DNA from: Bryobacteraceae bacterium
GTDB lineage: Bacteria; Acidobacteriota; Terriglobia; Bryobacterales; Bryobacteraceae
DNA: 64,000 nucleotides
Direction: 5' to 3'
Assembly (NCBI GenBank): GCA_019748195.1
Contig: JAIEPW010000043.1
Location: 80,125-144,124, forward strand
The notes below the pieces were generated by a model. The model searched no databases. It was not told the DNA's origin and saw nothing but the letters and a program-made list of their open reading frames with translations. The first letter of the stretch is position 1, and every line of letters begins with the position of its first letter. A program made the translations under genes and the position numbers. Shown one piece after another: positions 27,429 to 35,606 of the stretch.

Positions 27429-28535
27429 CTACCCCTTTTCCAGGTCCGGATCCGGCAACAGCAGGTCCCGCACGACGGCGTCCAGGTCATGGCACGCCCC
27501 CACGAACTGCCGCAGGGTTCGGCGGGTCGGGGGATACGCGCCGAATTCGGCCACGCTCAACCCTTCCTCCAGATACGCCCGGCGAAAATCGGGGAACTTG
27601 CGCAGCAGTTCCTCCACTACCCGCGCATCGACCGGATCGGCGATCCGCGGCCGCACGGTGATATCGCTCGAGTTGAAACGCACCTGCCAGGCGTGGGGCG
27701 GGGAGATCACCACGTCGCCACCGATCAGCTCGCTCCAGTGCATGTGATTGCGAAACGCGGCGGAGAGGAGGCGCAGCCGGTAGCCGCGCGCGCGAAACAG
27801 CTCGTACGTTTTCTTGAATACGGCCACCCCGGCCCATTCCAGGTAGCCGGGATCGGTGATGATGTTGTCCCTCTCGGCGCAGACTTTCAGCCAGTCATCC
27901 AGGCGGCCGGCCATGATGGTACAGACCGGGCCCATGCGGGAGATGTCCTGTCCCGCCTGCTCGCGGCGGCGCAAGCCGCGCTCCACCGCTTCGGCTACCG
28001 CGACGCATTGGGGCAGCGTGAAACAGACGGTCGCGTTGATGCTGATCCCGCGCGATGTGGCTTCCTCGATGGCGGCGATGCCGGCCGGCGTCACCGGAAT
28101 TTTCACGATCATGTTGGGAGCAAGGTCCGCGAAGCGCACCGCCTGCTCCACGATCTCCGCCGCGCTGCGATATTTGCGCGGGTCGGTCTGGATGGAGAGC
28201 CGCCCGTTGCGGCCCCTCTCCGCTTCGAACACCGGCAGCAGAAGGCGGGACGCGCTGACGGAGATCTCTTCGACGATGCGCCAGGCGATCCGGTCCTCGT
28301 CCCATTCCGGCTGCTCCCGGATCAAAGCCAGGATCCGCTCCCGCCAGCGCGCCATCTCCTTCTTCAGCACGCCGAGCACGATCACGGGATTGCACGTGGC
28401 GCCGACCGCGCCGTGATCCATCGAGTAGCGCAGCTCTTCCAGCGACGCGGAATCGTTCCACAGGCAAGTGGGGGTGGTCTGCGTCATCTCCCGGAGCGGA
28501 CTCCGCGGCGTCTGCTTGCTTTCAGTCGGAATCAC
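27429..28535 (-). CDS. Transaldolase-family protein, long form
   Basis: 368 aa from GTG with GGGAGG upstream. The fold is marked by GAVGATCNPVIV, the Schiff-base lysine in NMIVKIPVTPAG (Lys145) and INATVCFTLPQ. It is larger than the compact transaldolases (about 215-320 aa), with an extra C-terminal helical tail after the NSSDITVRPRI region. It likely cleaves or transfers a three-carbon ketol unit; since iolJ is absent here, acting as the missing aldolase of this catabolic set is possible but unproven. Last gene of the operon with the DegT and creatininase-like genes. Confidence 0.82.
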   Translation of the reverse strand: MIPTESKQTPRSPLREMTQTTPTCLWNDSASLEELRYSMDHGAVGATCNPVIVLGVLKKEMARWRERILALIREQPEWDEDRIAWRIVEEISVSASRLLLPVFEAERGRNGRLSIQTDPRKYRSAAEIVEQAVRFADLAPNMIVKIPVTPAGIAAIEEATSRGISINATVCFTLPQCVAVAEAVERGLRRREQAGQDISRMGPVCTIMAGRLDDWLKVCAERDNIITDPGYLEWAGVAVFKKTYELFRARGYRLRLLSAAFRNHMHWSELIGGDVVISPPHAWQVRFNSSDITVRPRIADPVDARVVEELLRKFPDFRRAYLEEGLSVAEFGAYPPTRRTLRQFVGACHDLDAVVRDLLLPDPDLEKG

Positions 28536-28548
28536 GGGCGCCTCCCGG

Positions 28549-29409
28549 CTACCGGAGTTGCCGGTCGTAGTTCTCTTTCTGAATCTTAGCTGTTGTTTCG
28601 TCCGCTTTCACGTTGCGGATCGCCTCCACCAGCAGCCGGGTGACGTGGGCGTTGGAGAATCGGCCTTCTTCGGCGCTCGCGGCCGCGCCGACGCCCGCGT
28701 AGTGGTTCGGGAATCGCGCGTACCAGGAGGTCGCCGTCCAGATGTCGGGCAGGTGAGCGAGGCGCTTCTGATCGCTGCTGTCCTCCCGCGGCGCGCGTTC
28801 CAGCTTCACGATGTCCGGCCGGATGGCCATGATGCGGGAAGTCTCCTGCTCGCCCGCGTGCTCGTCGCCGGCCAGAGGAGTCTTGCGGAAGGACTGGCTC
28901 TGGAACGTTTTCAGATACTCAGGATCGGGGGCCGGATCGAACAGGTACACCACGTAATCGCGCCTCTTTTCGAGCTGCGTCTGCACCCAGAAGCGCAGCC
29001 AGTGGGGATTGCCGCCGTGCGTGCTGTAGATCAGGATTTTCTTGAAACCGTTGCGGGCGATCTCATCCAAGGTGGCTTGCAGCAATTCGGAGATCAGGTG
29101 GGGAGGGAGGGCGACGGTCCCTTCGGCGTACTTCGCCTCGTAGATCTGGCCCCAGTAGTATTCCGGAAAAACAACGGCGTACTCCTGGCGAGCGGCTTCC
29201 TTGGCGCGATGCTGCGCGCCGATCAGATCCGCGCCGATGGGCAGGTGCGGGCCGTGTTTCTCCAGGATGCCGATCGGCAGTATGCACGTCCCCTTGGACA
29301 GCTCGATCGCCTTTTTCCAGTCGGAAGCGACCAACTCATCCCAGCGGACGGGGAGAGGCTGCGCCAGCGCGCAAGCGGCGAGCAGGGGCGGCAGGACGAG
29401 TCTCCACAT
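28549..29409 (-). CDS. Secreted creatininase-family amidohydrolase, copy 2
   Basis: 286 aa with a signal peptide (LVLPPLLAACALA-Q). Metal ligands of the creatininase fold are in place: E50 and H52 in ILEKHGPH, D61, the His of STHGGNPHW and the Glu of EHAGEQETS. Family members hydrolyse cyclic amides or C-C bonds of diketo-cyclitols (Thermotoga IolN belongs to this superfamily, as I recall). Next to iol genes, a cyclitol-related hydrolase is an attractive guess. It is a tandem paralogue of the gene just upstream, and both are exported, unlike classical creatininase. Confidence 0.85.
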   Translation of the reverse strand: MWRLVLPPLLAACALAQPLPVRWDELVASDWKKAIELSKGTCILPIGILEKHGPHLPIGADLIGAQHRAKEAARQEYAVVFPEYYWGQIYEAKYAEGTVALPPHLISELLQATLDEIARNGFKKILIYSTHGGNPHWLRFWVQTQLEKRRDYVVYLFDPAPDPEYLKTFQSQSFRKTPLAGDEHAGEQETSRIMAIRPDIVKLERAPREDSSDQKRLAHLPDIWTATSWYARFPNHYAGVGAAASAEEGRFSNAHVTRLLVEAIRNVKADETTAKIQKENYDRQLR

Positions 29410-29420
29410 GACGGTTCTCC

Positions 29421-30278
29421 CTATTTCAACTGCCGGTCGTAGTTTTCCTTCTGGACCTTAGGCGTGACTTCGTCGTCCTTGACGGCGCGCAGCGTTTTCG
29501 CCAGCAGGCTGATGCTGCGTTCGAGCAGGACGCGGCCCTGTTCGGCGGTCGCGGCGCCGCCCACTCCCGCGTAGTGATTGGGGAAACGGGCATACCAACT
29601 GGTGGCGGTCCAGAGGTTGGGAAGGTGGGCCAGACGCTTCTGATCGCTGCTATCCTCGCTCGCGGCGCGGTCGAGCTTCACCAGTTCCGGACGCATCGCC
29701 AGCAGCCCGGAGGTTTCCCGCTCGCCGCCGTGCTCATCGCCCGCCAGCGGAGTCTTGCGCATCTTCGTGTATTTCTCGATCCACTCCGGATCGGGCTGCG
29801 GATCGTAGTAGTACACGACGTAATCGCGGCGCAATTCGAGCTGCGACTGCACGAAGAAGCGCAGCCAATGCGGATTGCCCCCGTGCGTGCTGTAAATCAG
29901 GATCTTCTTGAAGCCGTTGCGGGCAATCTCGTCCAGCGTGGCCTGCAGCACTTCGGAGATCAGGCGGGGAGGCAGCGCGATGGTTCCCTCGGCGTACTTG
30001 GCCTCATAGATCTGGCCGAAATAATACTCCGGGAAGACCACCGCGTACTCCCGCTTGGCTACTGCCTTGGCGATGAACTGCGCGTACAGCAGGTCCGAGC
30101 CGACGGGAGCATGCGGTCCGTGCTTCTCCAGGATCGCGATCGGCAGGATGCAGGTGCCCTTGGAAAGCTCGATCGCCTTCTTCCAGTCCGAGGCGACCAG
30201 TTCGTCCCAGCGCACCGGGAGGTCCTGCGCGGCGGCAGCCGCGGCGATCATGGTCAGACAGAGATAGCGGTGGAACAA
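29421..30278 (-). CDS. Secreted creatininase-family amidohydrolase, copy 1
   Basis: 285 aa with a signal peptide (CLTMIAAAAAA-Q). It is very similar to the next gene: both share PVRWDELVASDWKKAIEL and ILEKHGPH, with ligands E51, H53 and D62 here. Differences cluster in the segment after YVVY (YYDPQPDPEWIEKYTKMR against FDPAPDPEYLKTFQSQSF), which is likely to line the active site, so the pair may act on related substrates. It lies 10 bp after the DegT aminotransferase in a LacI-controlled operon. Confidence 0.85.
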   Translation of the reverse strand: MFHRYLCLTMIAAAAAAQDLPVRWDELVASDWKKAIELSKGTCILPIAILEKHGPHAPVGSDLLYAQFIAKAVAKREYAVVFPEYYFGQIYEAKYAEGTIALPPRLISEVLQATLDEIARNGFKKILIYSTHGGNPHWLRFFVQSQLELRRDYVVYYYDPQPDPEWIEKYTKMRKTPLAGDEHGGERETSGLLAMRPELVKLDRAASEDSSDQKRLAHLPNLWTATSWYARFPNHYAGVGGAATAEQGRVLLERSISLLAKTLRAVKDDEVTPKVQKENYDRQLK

Positions 30279-30288
30279 GGCAGCCTCC

Positions 30289-31596
30289 TCAGCCCCTGGC
30301 GGCCCGGATCAAGGAATCCTTGTCCGCCAGGACCTTTTCGAATGCGTCGGCGTAATATCTCATCAGTTCCAGGTCCTGCCCGGCAAGCGGAGCCGACTGG
30401 GAACCGATCACCAGGGAGTTTTCGAGCAGCTTCGTGGTTGCCGGATAACTCTCCTCGCGGTACCGGACCGGAGAGTTGTGACAGCTCCAGGGGCAGCCTT
30501 TACCGTATCCGTTCTGCTGCTGAAACAGAATCTGCGACGGCACCGGGGTCACCTGCCAAAGCACTGCCTCCACGCCTTCCTGGCGAAGCGCCCGCAGCAC
30601 GGCATTGCGGAACCGGCGGGGGTCCAGGCCGGCTTCCAGGCGTTCCGGATGCAGCCGCACCCGATACTTGTGGAACACGCTGGTGCGATCCGCCGGAACC
30701 GCGGGCGGCGTCACCAGTTCGAGTCCGGAAAGCCGCGACGTCAGGTACCCGGCGTTGCGCTGCGCGTTGCGGGTGAACTCGGGCAGCCGCGCCAATTGCG
30801 CCCGTCCCACGGCCGCGGTGAGCGCCGTCATGCGATACATCCAACCCATCATCACGGCGTTGTAGTCGCGCATGTCGTCCAGCGGGCGATTCGGATCGGC
30901 GCCCGCCAGCGACGTTTCCGCCGCTTCCTCGCCAAACTGCCGGACGCAGTCGGCGCGCTTGTGCAGCGCCGGGTCATCGGTGACGAGCAACCCGCCCTCC
31001 CCGGCGGACAAATTCTTGCTGCTTTGCACGCTGAACGCTCCCATGTGTCCGATGGTTCCCGCGTTGCGGCCCTTGTAGGTGGCGCCGTGCGCCTGCGCGG
31101 CGTCCTCGATCACGATCAGGCCATGCTTGCGGGCGATCGCCATGATCTCGTCCATGTCGGCGGGAAGTCCGTGGATGTGCACCGGGATCAGCGCGCGGGT
31201 GCGGGGCGTGATTCGCCGCTCGATGTCCGCCGGGCTGATATTGAAGGTCGCCGGATCGATATCGGCGAACACGGGGACGGCATTGTGATGGAGCACCGCC
31301 AGCGCGGACGCGAGGAAGGTGAAGGCCGAGGTGATGACTTCATCGCCCGGACCCAGGCCGGCGGCCGCTACCGCCATGTGCAGCGCCGCGGTGCCGCTGT
31401 TGGCGGTGAGGCAGTGGCGCGATCCGATGTAGGCGGCGAATTCCCGCTCGAAGGCGCGGATTTCGGGAGCCAGAGAGCCGGAAAGGACGCCGCCGTCGAG
31501 CACGCGCATCACGGCCTCGCGCTCCGCTTCGCCCAGGATCGGCCATTGCCGGGTGATTCCCTCGGGCACGACCGGGCTGGTAGTCGGGTTGGACAT
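30289..31596 (-). CDS. DegT/DnrJ/EryC1/StrS-family PLP aminotransferase
   Basis: 435 aa; the start at 31596 has a strong GGAGGAGG site. PLP lysine Lys194 lies in VQSSKNLSAGEGG, with SGTAALH (phosphate loop) and VIEDAAQAHGA (ring-stacking Asp). These enzymes aminate keto-sugars or keto-cyclitols; the family includes scyllo-inosose aminotransferase StsC, which fits the inositol genes beside it. It heads the operon DegT - creatininase - creatininase - transaldolase, directly behind a perfect LacI palindrome. Confidence 0.9.
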   Translation of the reverse strand: MSNPTTSPVVPEGITRQWPILGEAEREAVMRVLDGGVLSGSLAPEIRAFEREFAAYIGSRHCLTANSGTAALHMAVAAAGLGPGDEVITSAFTFLASALAVLHHNAVPVFADIDPATFNISPADIERRITPRTRALIPVHIHGLPADMDEIMAIARKHGLIVIEDAAQAHGATYKGRNAGTIGHMGAFSVQSSKNLSAGEGGLLVTDDPALHKRADCVRQFGEEAAETSLAGADPNRPLDDMRDYNAVMMGWMYRMTALTAAVGRAQLARLPEFTRNAQRNAGYLTSRLSGLELVTPPAVPADRTSVFHKYRVRLHPERLEAGLDPRRFRNAVLRALRQEGVEAVLWQVTPVPSQILFQQQNGYGKGCPWSCHNSPVRYREESYPATTKLLENSLVIGSQSAPLAGQDLELMRYYADAFEKVLADKDSLIRAARG

Positions 31597-31615
31597 GGGC
31601 CTCCTCCGGGTCCAC

Positions 31616-31629
31616 TGCACACGTGTGCA
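31616..31629. promoter_or_regulatory. LacI-type operator, perfect palindrome
   Basis: TGCACACGTGTGCA is self-complementary over all 14 bp. It lies between the divergent lacI and DegT genes, 11 bp downstream of the DegT -10 box and 19 bp before the DegT start. Four closely related copies occur in this window, at 23313, 35566, 40357 and 40474. The odd-spaced CG centre is typical of LacI/GalR family sites. Confidence 0.75.
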
Positions 31630-31640
31630 AGGGACTTCTT

Positions 31641-31669
31641 ATACTAACCGCCATGAACTTCCAAGTCAA
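31641..31669 (-). promoter_or_regulatory. Promoter of the DegT-creatininase-transaldolase operon
   Basis: On the minus strand TTGACT (31669-31664), a 17-bp spacer and TAGTAT (31646-31641) form a near-consensus sigma-70 promoter. The predicted start falls just before the perfect LacI palindrome, so repression by roadblock or exclusion is expected. Confidence 0.65.
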
Positions 31670-31690
31670 TACTCGCGCCGCCAGACCACG

Positions 31691-31719
31691 TTGACGGGCC
31701 ATCCCCTGCTTGTTACCCT
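31691..31719 (+). promoter_or_regulatory. Possible lacI promoter giving a leaderless message
   Basis: TTGACG (31691-31696), a 17-bp spacer and TACCCT (31714-31719) would start transcription at about the GTG at 31727. No ribosome site precedes that GTG. The -10 box is weak, so this is tentative. Confidence 0.3.
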
Positions 31720-31726
31720 GAATGAG

Positions 31727-32740
31727 GTGCGCCAAAGCCTTTCGATTAAGGACGTTGCCCGAATTGCAAACGTGTCGCACTCCACCGTTTCCCGGGCTTT
31801 GCGCGACAGCCCCCTCGTCAACCCCGAAACCGCCGCGCGCATCAAGAAGATTGCCCTCGAATCCAGCTACCGCGCCAGCGCCGTGGCCCGCAGCCTGGCC
31901 ACCAGCAAGACCCACACGCTGGGAGTGGTAGTGGCCACCGTCGCCGATCCGTTTATCGCCGAAGTGATCAGCGGCATCGAGGCGGCGGCGCGGCAGCGAG
32001 GTTATTCCGTATTTCTCGCCAATTCCGACGGCGTGGCGGACCGCGAAACGTCCGTGGTGGAATCTTTCGAGGAGCGTCGCGTGGAGGGAATTCTCGTGCT
32101 TGCGTCCCGGGTAGGCTCGTCTTACCGCACCCTGCTGGAAAAAACGAGCATACCGATCGTTTTGATCAACAATTACAAGTTCGGCGATTGCGCTTATTCG
32201 GTGGATATTGACAACGTTCCCGCCAGCCGGGAGGCAACGCGGCATCTGATCGGTTTGGGTCACCGGCGAATCGCTTACTTGGGAGACCGTTTTGGATTCA
32301 ACTCCGACACCGAGCGATTCAGCGGATACCGGCAGGAGCTCGCGGCGGCGGATATCGCTTTTCGCCCCGAATTCGTCGTCCACGGAGACGGGACGCCGCC
32401 GGGCGGTGAAGCGGCGGTGCAGCAACTGATGCAGCTTCCCGGCCGCCCGACCGCGGTGTTCTGCTATGACGATATGACCGCGCTGGGCGCGCTGCGCGGC
32501 ATTCGAGCCGCTGGCCTGCGGGTGCCGGAGGACGTCTCGGTGGTGGGCTTCGACGATCTCCTGATCGCGTCCTACGTGGAGCCCGCGCTCACCACTATCC
32601 GGCAGCCGAAGGAACACATGGGAACACTGGCCACGGAAATGATTCTCAACCTGCTCTCGGGGGAAAAAGGGGAGGCGAACGTCAAGGTGGCGGGCGAGCT
32701 GATTGTCCGCAAGTCGGCCTGCCCGCCCGCTGTCCCCTAG
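31727..32740 (+). CDS. LacI/GalR-family transcriptional regulator
   Basis: 337 aa from GTG at 31727, chosen because it puts the helix-turn-helix (SIKDVARIANVSHSTVSRAL) at the usual N-terminal position; the frame is open further upstream. The hinge helix segment SYRASAVARSLATSKTHTLGVV is standard, followed by a periplasmic-binding-protein-like effector domain (ADPFIAEVISGIE..., then VSVVGFDDLLIASYVEPALTT). It most likely binds the 14-bp palindrome found at five places between 23.3 and 40.5 kb, including beside itself. The effector is unknown. Its stop abuts the convergent D-aminoacylase gene. Confidence 0.92.
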   Translation: MRQSLSIKDVARIANVSHSTVSRALRDSPLVNPETAARIKKIALESSYRASAVARSLATSKTHTLGVVVATVADPFIAEVISGIEAAARQRGYSVFLANSDGVADRETSVVESFEERRVEGILVLASRVGSSYRTLLEKTSIPIVLINNYKFGDCAYSVDIDNVPASREATRHLIGLGHRRIAYLGDRFGFNSDTERFSGYRQELAAADIAFRPEFVVHGDGTPPGGEAAVQQLMQLPGRPTAVFCYDDMTALGALRGIRAAGLRVPEDVSVVGFDDLLIASYVEPALTTIRQPKEHMGTLATEMILNLLSGEKGEANVKVAGELIVRKSACPPAVP

Positions 32741-34177
32741 TTATCGTGTCCGGATCGCCCGGCCCGGGTAGACGCCATCCAGCAGCTTGCCATCACGCAG
32801 CACGAAGCTCCCTTCCACCAGAACGTGCCGGATACCCGTGGAAGGCTGCGCTGCGTTTTCGAAGGTGGCTTTGTCCAGGACAGTGTCCGGATCGAAAACG
32901 GTGATGTCGGCGTCGGCGCCGGGGCGCAGGCGGCCTTTGTTGCGCATGGCCGGAACGGACGTCTCCAATCGCTGCGCCGGCATGAGCGTCATCTTGCGGA
33001 TCGCGTCCATCAGGGGCAGCATTTTCCGATCCCGGGAATACAGCCCGAGCACGCGCGCGAACGTGCCGGCGCTTCGCGGATGGCCCTTGCCGCCGGCGAG
33101 CCTGCCGTCGCTGGCGATCATGACCATCGGATGCGCGAGCCCGAGGCGTAACGCCTCCTCGGGCAGCGTATGGCTGATCACGGCGCCGCCCGTCTTGCGA
33201 TACCGGGCGAACGTCTCCGCTGTCAGGCGCTCTCCGGTTGCTACCCACTGCAGGTCGCCATACTTGTTGCCGGTGCGCTTCTCCCAATCGCCGTCGAACA
33301 GCGCCGACTCGATGCGAGTCGCCGAGGCCGTGTACGGATACATCTCGGTGGTGATGTCGAGCCCCCGTTTCCGCGCGCCTTCGATCATCTCCAGACAGGT
33401 GGCGGTGTTACGCCCGCCGACGCTGGTGATATGGACCGCGTGTAAAGCCGCGCCGGTGATCAGCGCATTGGCGATCACCTCCTGCAGCGCGGCGATCACC
33501 CCCTCGCCCCGCATGTGAACGAACACCGGCGCCTTGTATTCGGCGGCCAGACGGAACAATCTCAGAATCTCCTCGCGCGGAGCCGCGGGGACGTAGGCGA
33601 TTCCGAAGCCGACGCCCACGGCCCCATCCTCCAGCCCGCGACGGACCTGCTGGATGATCGAGAGCGTTTCTTCCGGCGAGGCGGCGCGGTGGGCTGCTTC
33701 ATCGCGGGGCAGGAAGTCGCCTGTGTCCTTCATCACCAGCATCCGGGCGGGAACATGGCCGGAGCTCGCCCCGAAGTGGATACGCGCCTTGCCTTCCCGC
33801 TGCCGGTACCATTCCGCGGCGCCCGCCACGCCGATCTCCAGCTCGAGCGCCGAGGTGACTCCGTCGTGCGCCTTATACCGGTAGTTCTCGTCATCCTGGC
33901 CGTGCGAATGCAGATCGATGAACCCGGGCGCGATCGCCAGCCCCTCGGCGTCGACCACGATCTTCCCCCGCAGGGGCGTCGCGGAGACAGCGGCGATCCT
34001 GCGGCCCTGAATGCCGACGCTGCGAACAGCGTCCAGCCCGGACTCCGGATCGAGGACGCGGCCGTTCGCCAGCACGACATCATAGGTCTGGGCGCTCAGG
34101 CACGCGCCGCAAGTCAGCAACAACACAATGGATCGCGTCATCCGCGCGGATATCTCCATTCTCGAAAGGGATTTCAT
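32741..34177 (-). CDS. Secreted N-acyl-D-amino-acid deacylase-like amidohydrolase
   Basis: 478 aa. The start at 34177 overlaps the permease stop (ATGA); an inner Met gives the cleaner signal peptide MTRSIVLLLTCGACLSAQ. The amidohydrolase fold shows APGFIDLHSHGQDD (metal His pair), VHMRGEG, HAVHITSVGG and the late ISDxx-equivalent MVMIASDGRL. The family removes acyl groups from N-acyl-D-amino acids or cleaves dihydro-pyrimidine-like rings. It is exported here, while its operon partner is an amino-acid permease, suggesting deacylation outside the membrane followed by uptake. Confidence 0.85.
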   Translation of the reverse strand: MKSLSRMEISARMTRSIVLLLTCGACLSAQTYDVVLANGRVLDPESGLDAVRSVGIQGRRIAAVSATPLRGKIVVDAEGLAIAPGFIDLHSHGQDDENYRYKAHDGVTSALELEIGVAGAAEWYRQREGKARIHFGASSGHVPARMLVMKDTGDFLPRDEAAHRAASPEETLSIIQQVRRGLEDGAVGVGFGIAYVPAAPREEILRLFRLAAEYKAPVFVHMRGEGVIAALQEVIANALITGAALHAVHITSVGGRNTATCLEMIEGARKRGLDITTEMYPYTASATRIESALFDGDWEKRTGNKYGDLQWVATGERLTAETFARYRKTGGAVISHTLPEEALRLGLAHPMVMIASDGRLAGGKGHPRSAGTFARVLGLYSRDRKMLPLMDAIRKMTLMPAQRLETSVPAMRNKGRLRPGADADITVFDPDTVLDKATFENAAQPSTGIRHVLVEGSFVLRDGKLLDGVYPGRAIRTR

Positions 34178-35502
34178 GCAGCCACCCCGGGCGTGCGATT
34201 CCAGGTCCCGCGGATCGCGCCATAGGTGATTCCCGCCGCCAACCACGCCGCGCCGGCGATTTTCGCTCCCATGTTCAAGTTCGCCCAGATATAGAAACAA
34301 ACCAGAAATCCGAGCAGCGGTGGAACGGCATTGGCCGCGGACCAGTCCCGCTGCCGCAGGCAATAGTGACGAAACGCGGCCAGGTTCACTCCCATGAAGG
34401 CGATAAACGCGCCGAAATTCAGCATCTCGACTCCCAACTGGTAGCTGAGGAACAGCGGACAGAGCAGGGTCAGCGCACCGCTGAACAGCACGCTGTTGCG
34501 CGGCGTGCCGTTGGCCGTCAACTGGGCGAAAAATCTCTTCGGGATGGTGTTGTCCCGGCCCATGCCGAACAGCAACCGGGCGGCCGCCATTTGCGCTCCG
34601 GAGCCCGATCCGATGGTCGCGACAAGCAACGCCAGGTTCAGCAGGGCGAACAGCAGCGGCCCGCCCGCCCGCCCCGCGACATGGACAAAGGCGGTGTCCA
34701 CATCGGGGTAGCTGGTGAAGTCCGGCCAGATCAACTGGGCGGCGTACACCTCCAGCGCGGCCAGCGTCCCGGTGATCAGGCACACCAGAACCGTGGCCCG
34801 CATCACGTTGCGCCGGGGGTTCTCCACTTCCTCGGACAGCGTCGAAACGCCGTCAAAGCCGATGTACGTCAACACGGATACGGCCGTACCGGTGAACAGC
34901 GTCCCCACCGCGAAGGTCGCGGGGTCATAGAAAGGCCGGCTGAGCGCGGCGGAAGTCAGCGGCTGCCCCAACAGGTAGCGGACCGCGTACCCAAGAAACA
35001 CCAGCACCACCGCGCCCAGTCCGTAGGCGAGCCAGCGGTTCGTGCGCGCGGAGCTCTCCACGCGCCGCAAGTTCAGCGCGGTGAACAGCACCGCGAATCC
35101 AAGCGCGAAGACGGGGTAGGGAACCGCCGGGAAGAAGTTGCCGGCTGCCTTGGCGCACCAGATGGTGGAGATGACCGGGTTTAACAGATAGTCGAGCGTG
35201 ATGCTCCACCCCGTGACATAGCCGAGGGTGGGATGCAACGCGTTGCCGACGTATGTGTAAGCGGATCCGGCGCTCGGATAAGCCCGCGCCATGCGGCCGT
35301 AAGACACCGCCGTGAACAGCATTGCGACCATGGCGATCAGCAGCGCCGTCACCACGTGCCCGCGCGCTTCCTGGCTCACCACGCCGAAAATCGGCATGGG
35401 AGCCGTCGGCTGGACAATGACGATGCCGTAAAGGACCAGGTCCTGAAGGCGGAGCACGCGGCGAAGCTGGGGGGTAGGCGGGCCTGCCGCGAGTTCAGGC
35501 AA
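34174..35502 (-). CDS. APC-family amino acid permease
   Basis: 442 aa from TTG with GGAG 5 bp upstream. About twelve membrane segments. The first helix region (LQDLVLYGIVIVQPTAPMPIFG) carries the family's unwound Gly-rich substrate site, and FIGFDGVSTLSEEVENPRRN-like residues (YIGFDGVSTLSEE) mark helix 6 and the following loop. It imports amino acids or relatives by proton or solute coupling. It is operonic with the D-aminoacylase and divergent from a D-threonine-aldolase-like gene, with a LacI-type operator between them. Confidence 0.9.
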   Translation of the reverse strand: MPELAAGPPTPQLRRVLRLQDLVLYGIVIVQPTAPMPIFGVVSQEARGHVVTALLIAMVAMLFTAVSYGRMARAYPSAGSAYTYVGNALHPTLGYVTGWSITLDYLLNPVISTIWCAKAAGNFFPAVPYPVFALGFAVLFTALNLRRVESSARTNRWLAYGLGAVVLVFLGYAVRYLLGQPLTSAALSRPFYDPATFAVGTLFTGTAVSVLTYIGFDGVSTLSEEVENPRRNVMRATVLVCLITGTLAALEVYAAQLIWPDFTSYPDVDTAFVHVAGRAGGPLLFALLNLALLVATIGSGSGAQMAAARLLFGMGRDNTIPKRFFAQLTANGTPRNSVLFSGALTLLCPLFLSYQLGVEMLNFGAFIAFMGVNLAAFRHYCLRQRDWSAANAVPPLLGFLVCFYIWANLNMGAKIAGAAWLAAGITYGAIRGTWNRTPGVAA

Positions 35503-35565
35503 GCCAACTCCGGGCGTATGCCGAGTACGGTTTCACGCGAACCACGATATCACGGAAAGCCATAT

Positions 35566-35579
35566 TACACACGTTTGCA
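35566..35579. promoter_or_regulatory. LacI-type operator between permease and aldolase-like genes
   Basis: TACACACGTTTGCA matches the perfect palindrome at 12 of 14 positions, with the CACACGT core intact. It is placed 64 bp before the permease start and 28 bp before the aldolase-like start, so it could control both. A TACAAT box (35595-35600) lies just downstream toward the aldolase-like gene. Confidence 0.6.
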
Positions 35580-35606
35580 GGTGAGGCTGCATGATACAAT
35601 TCCGCC

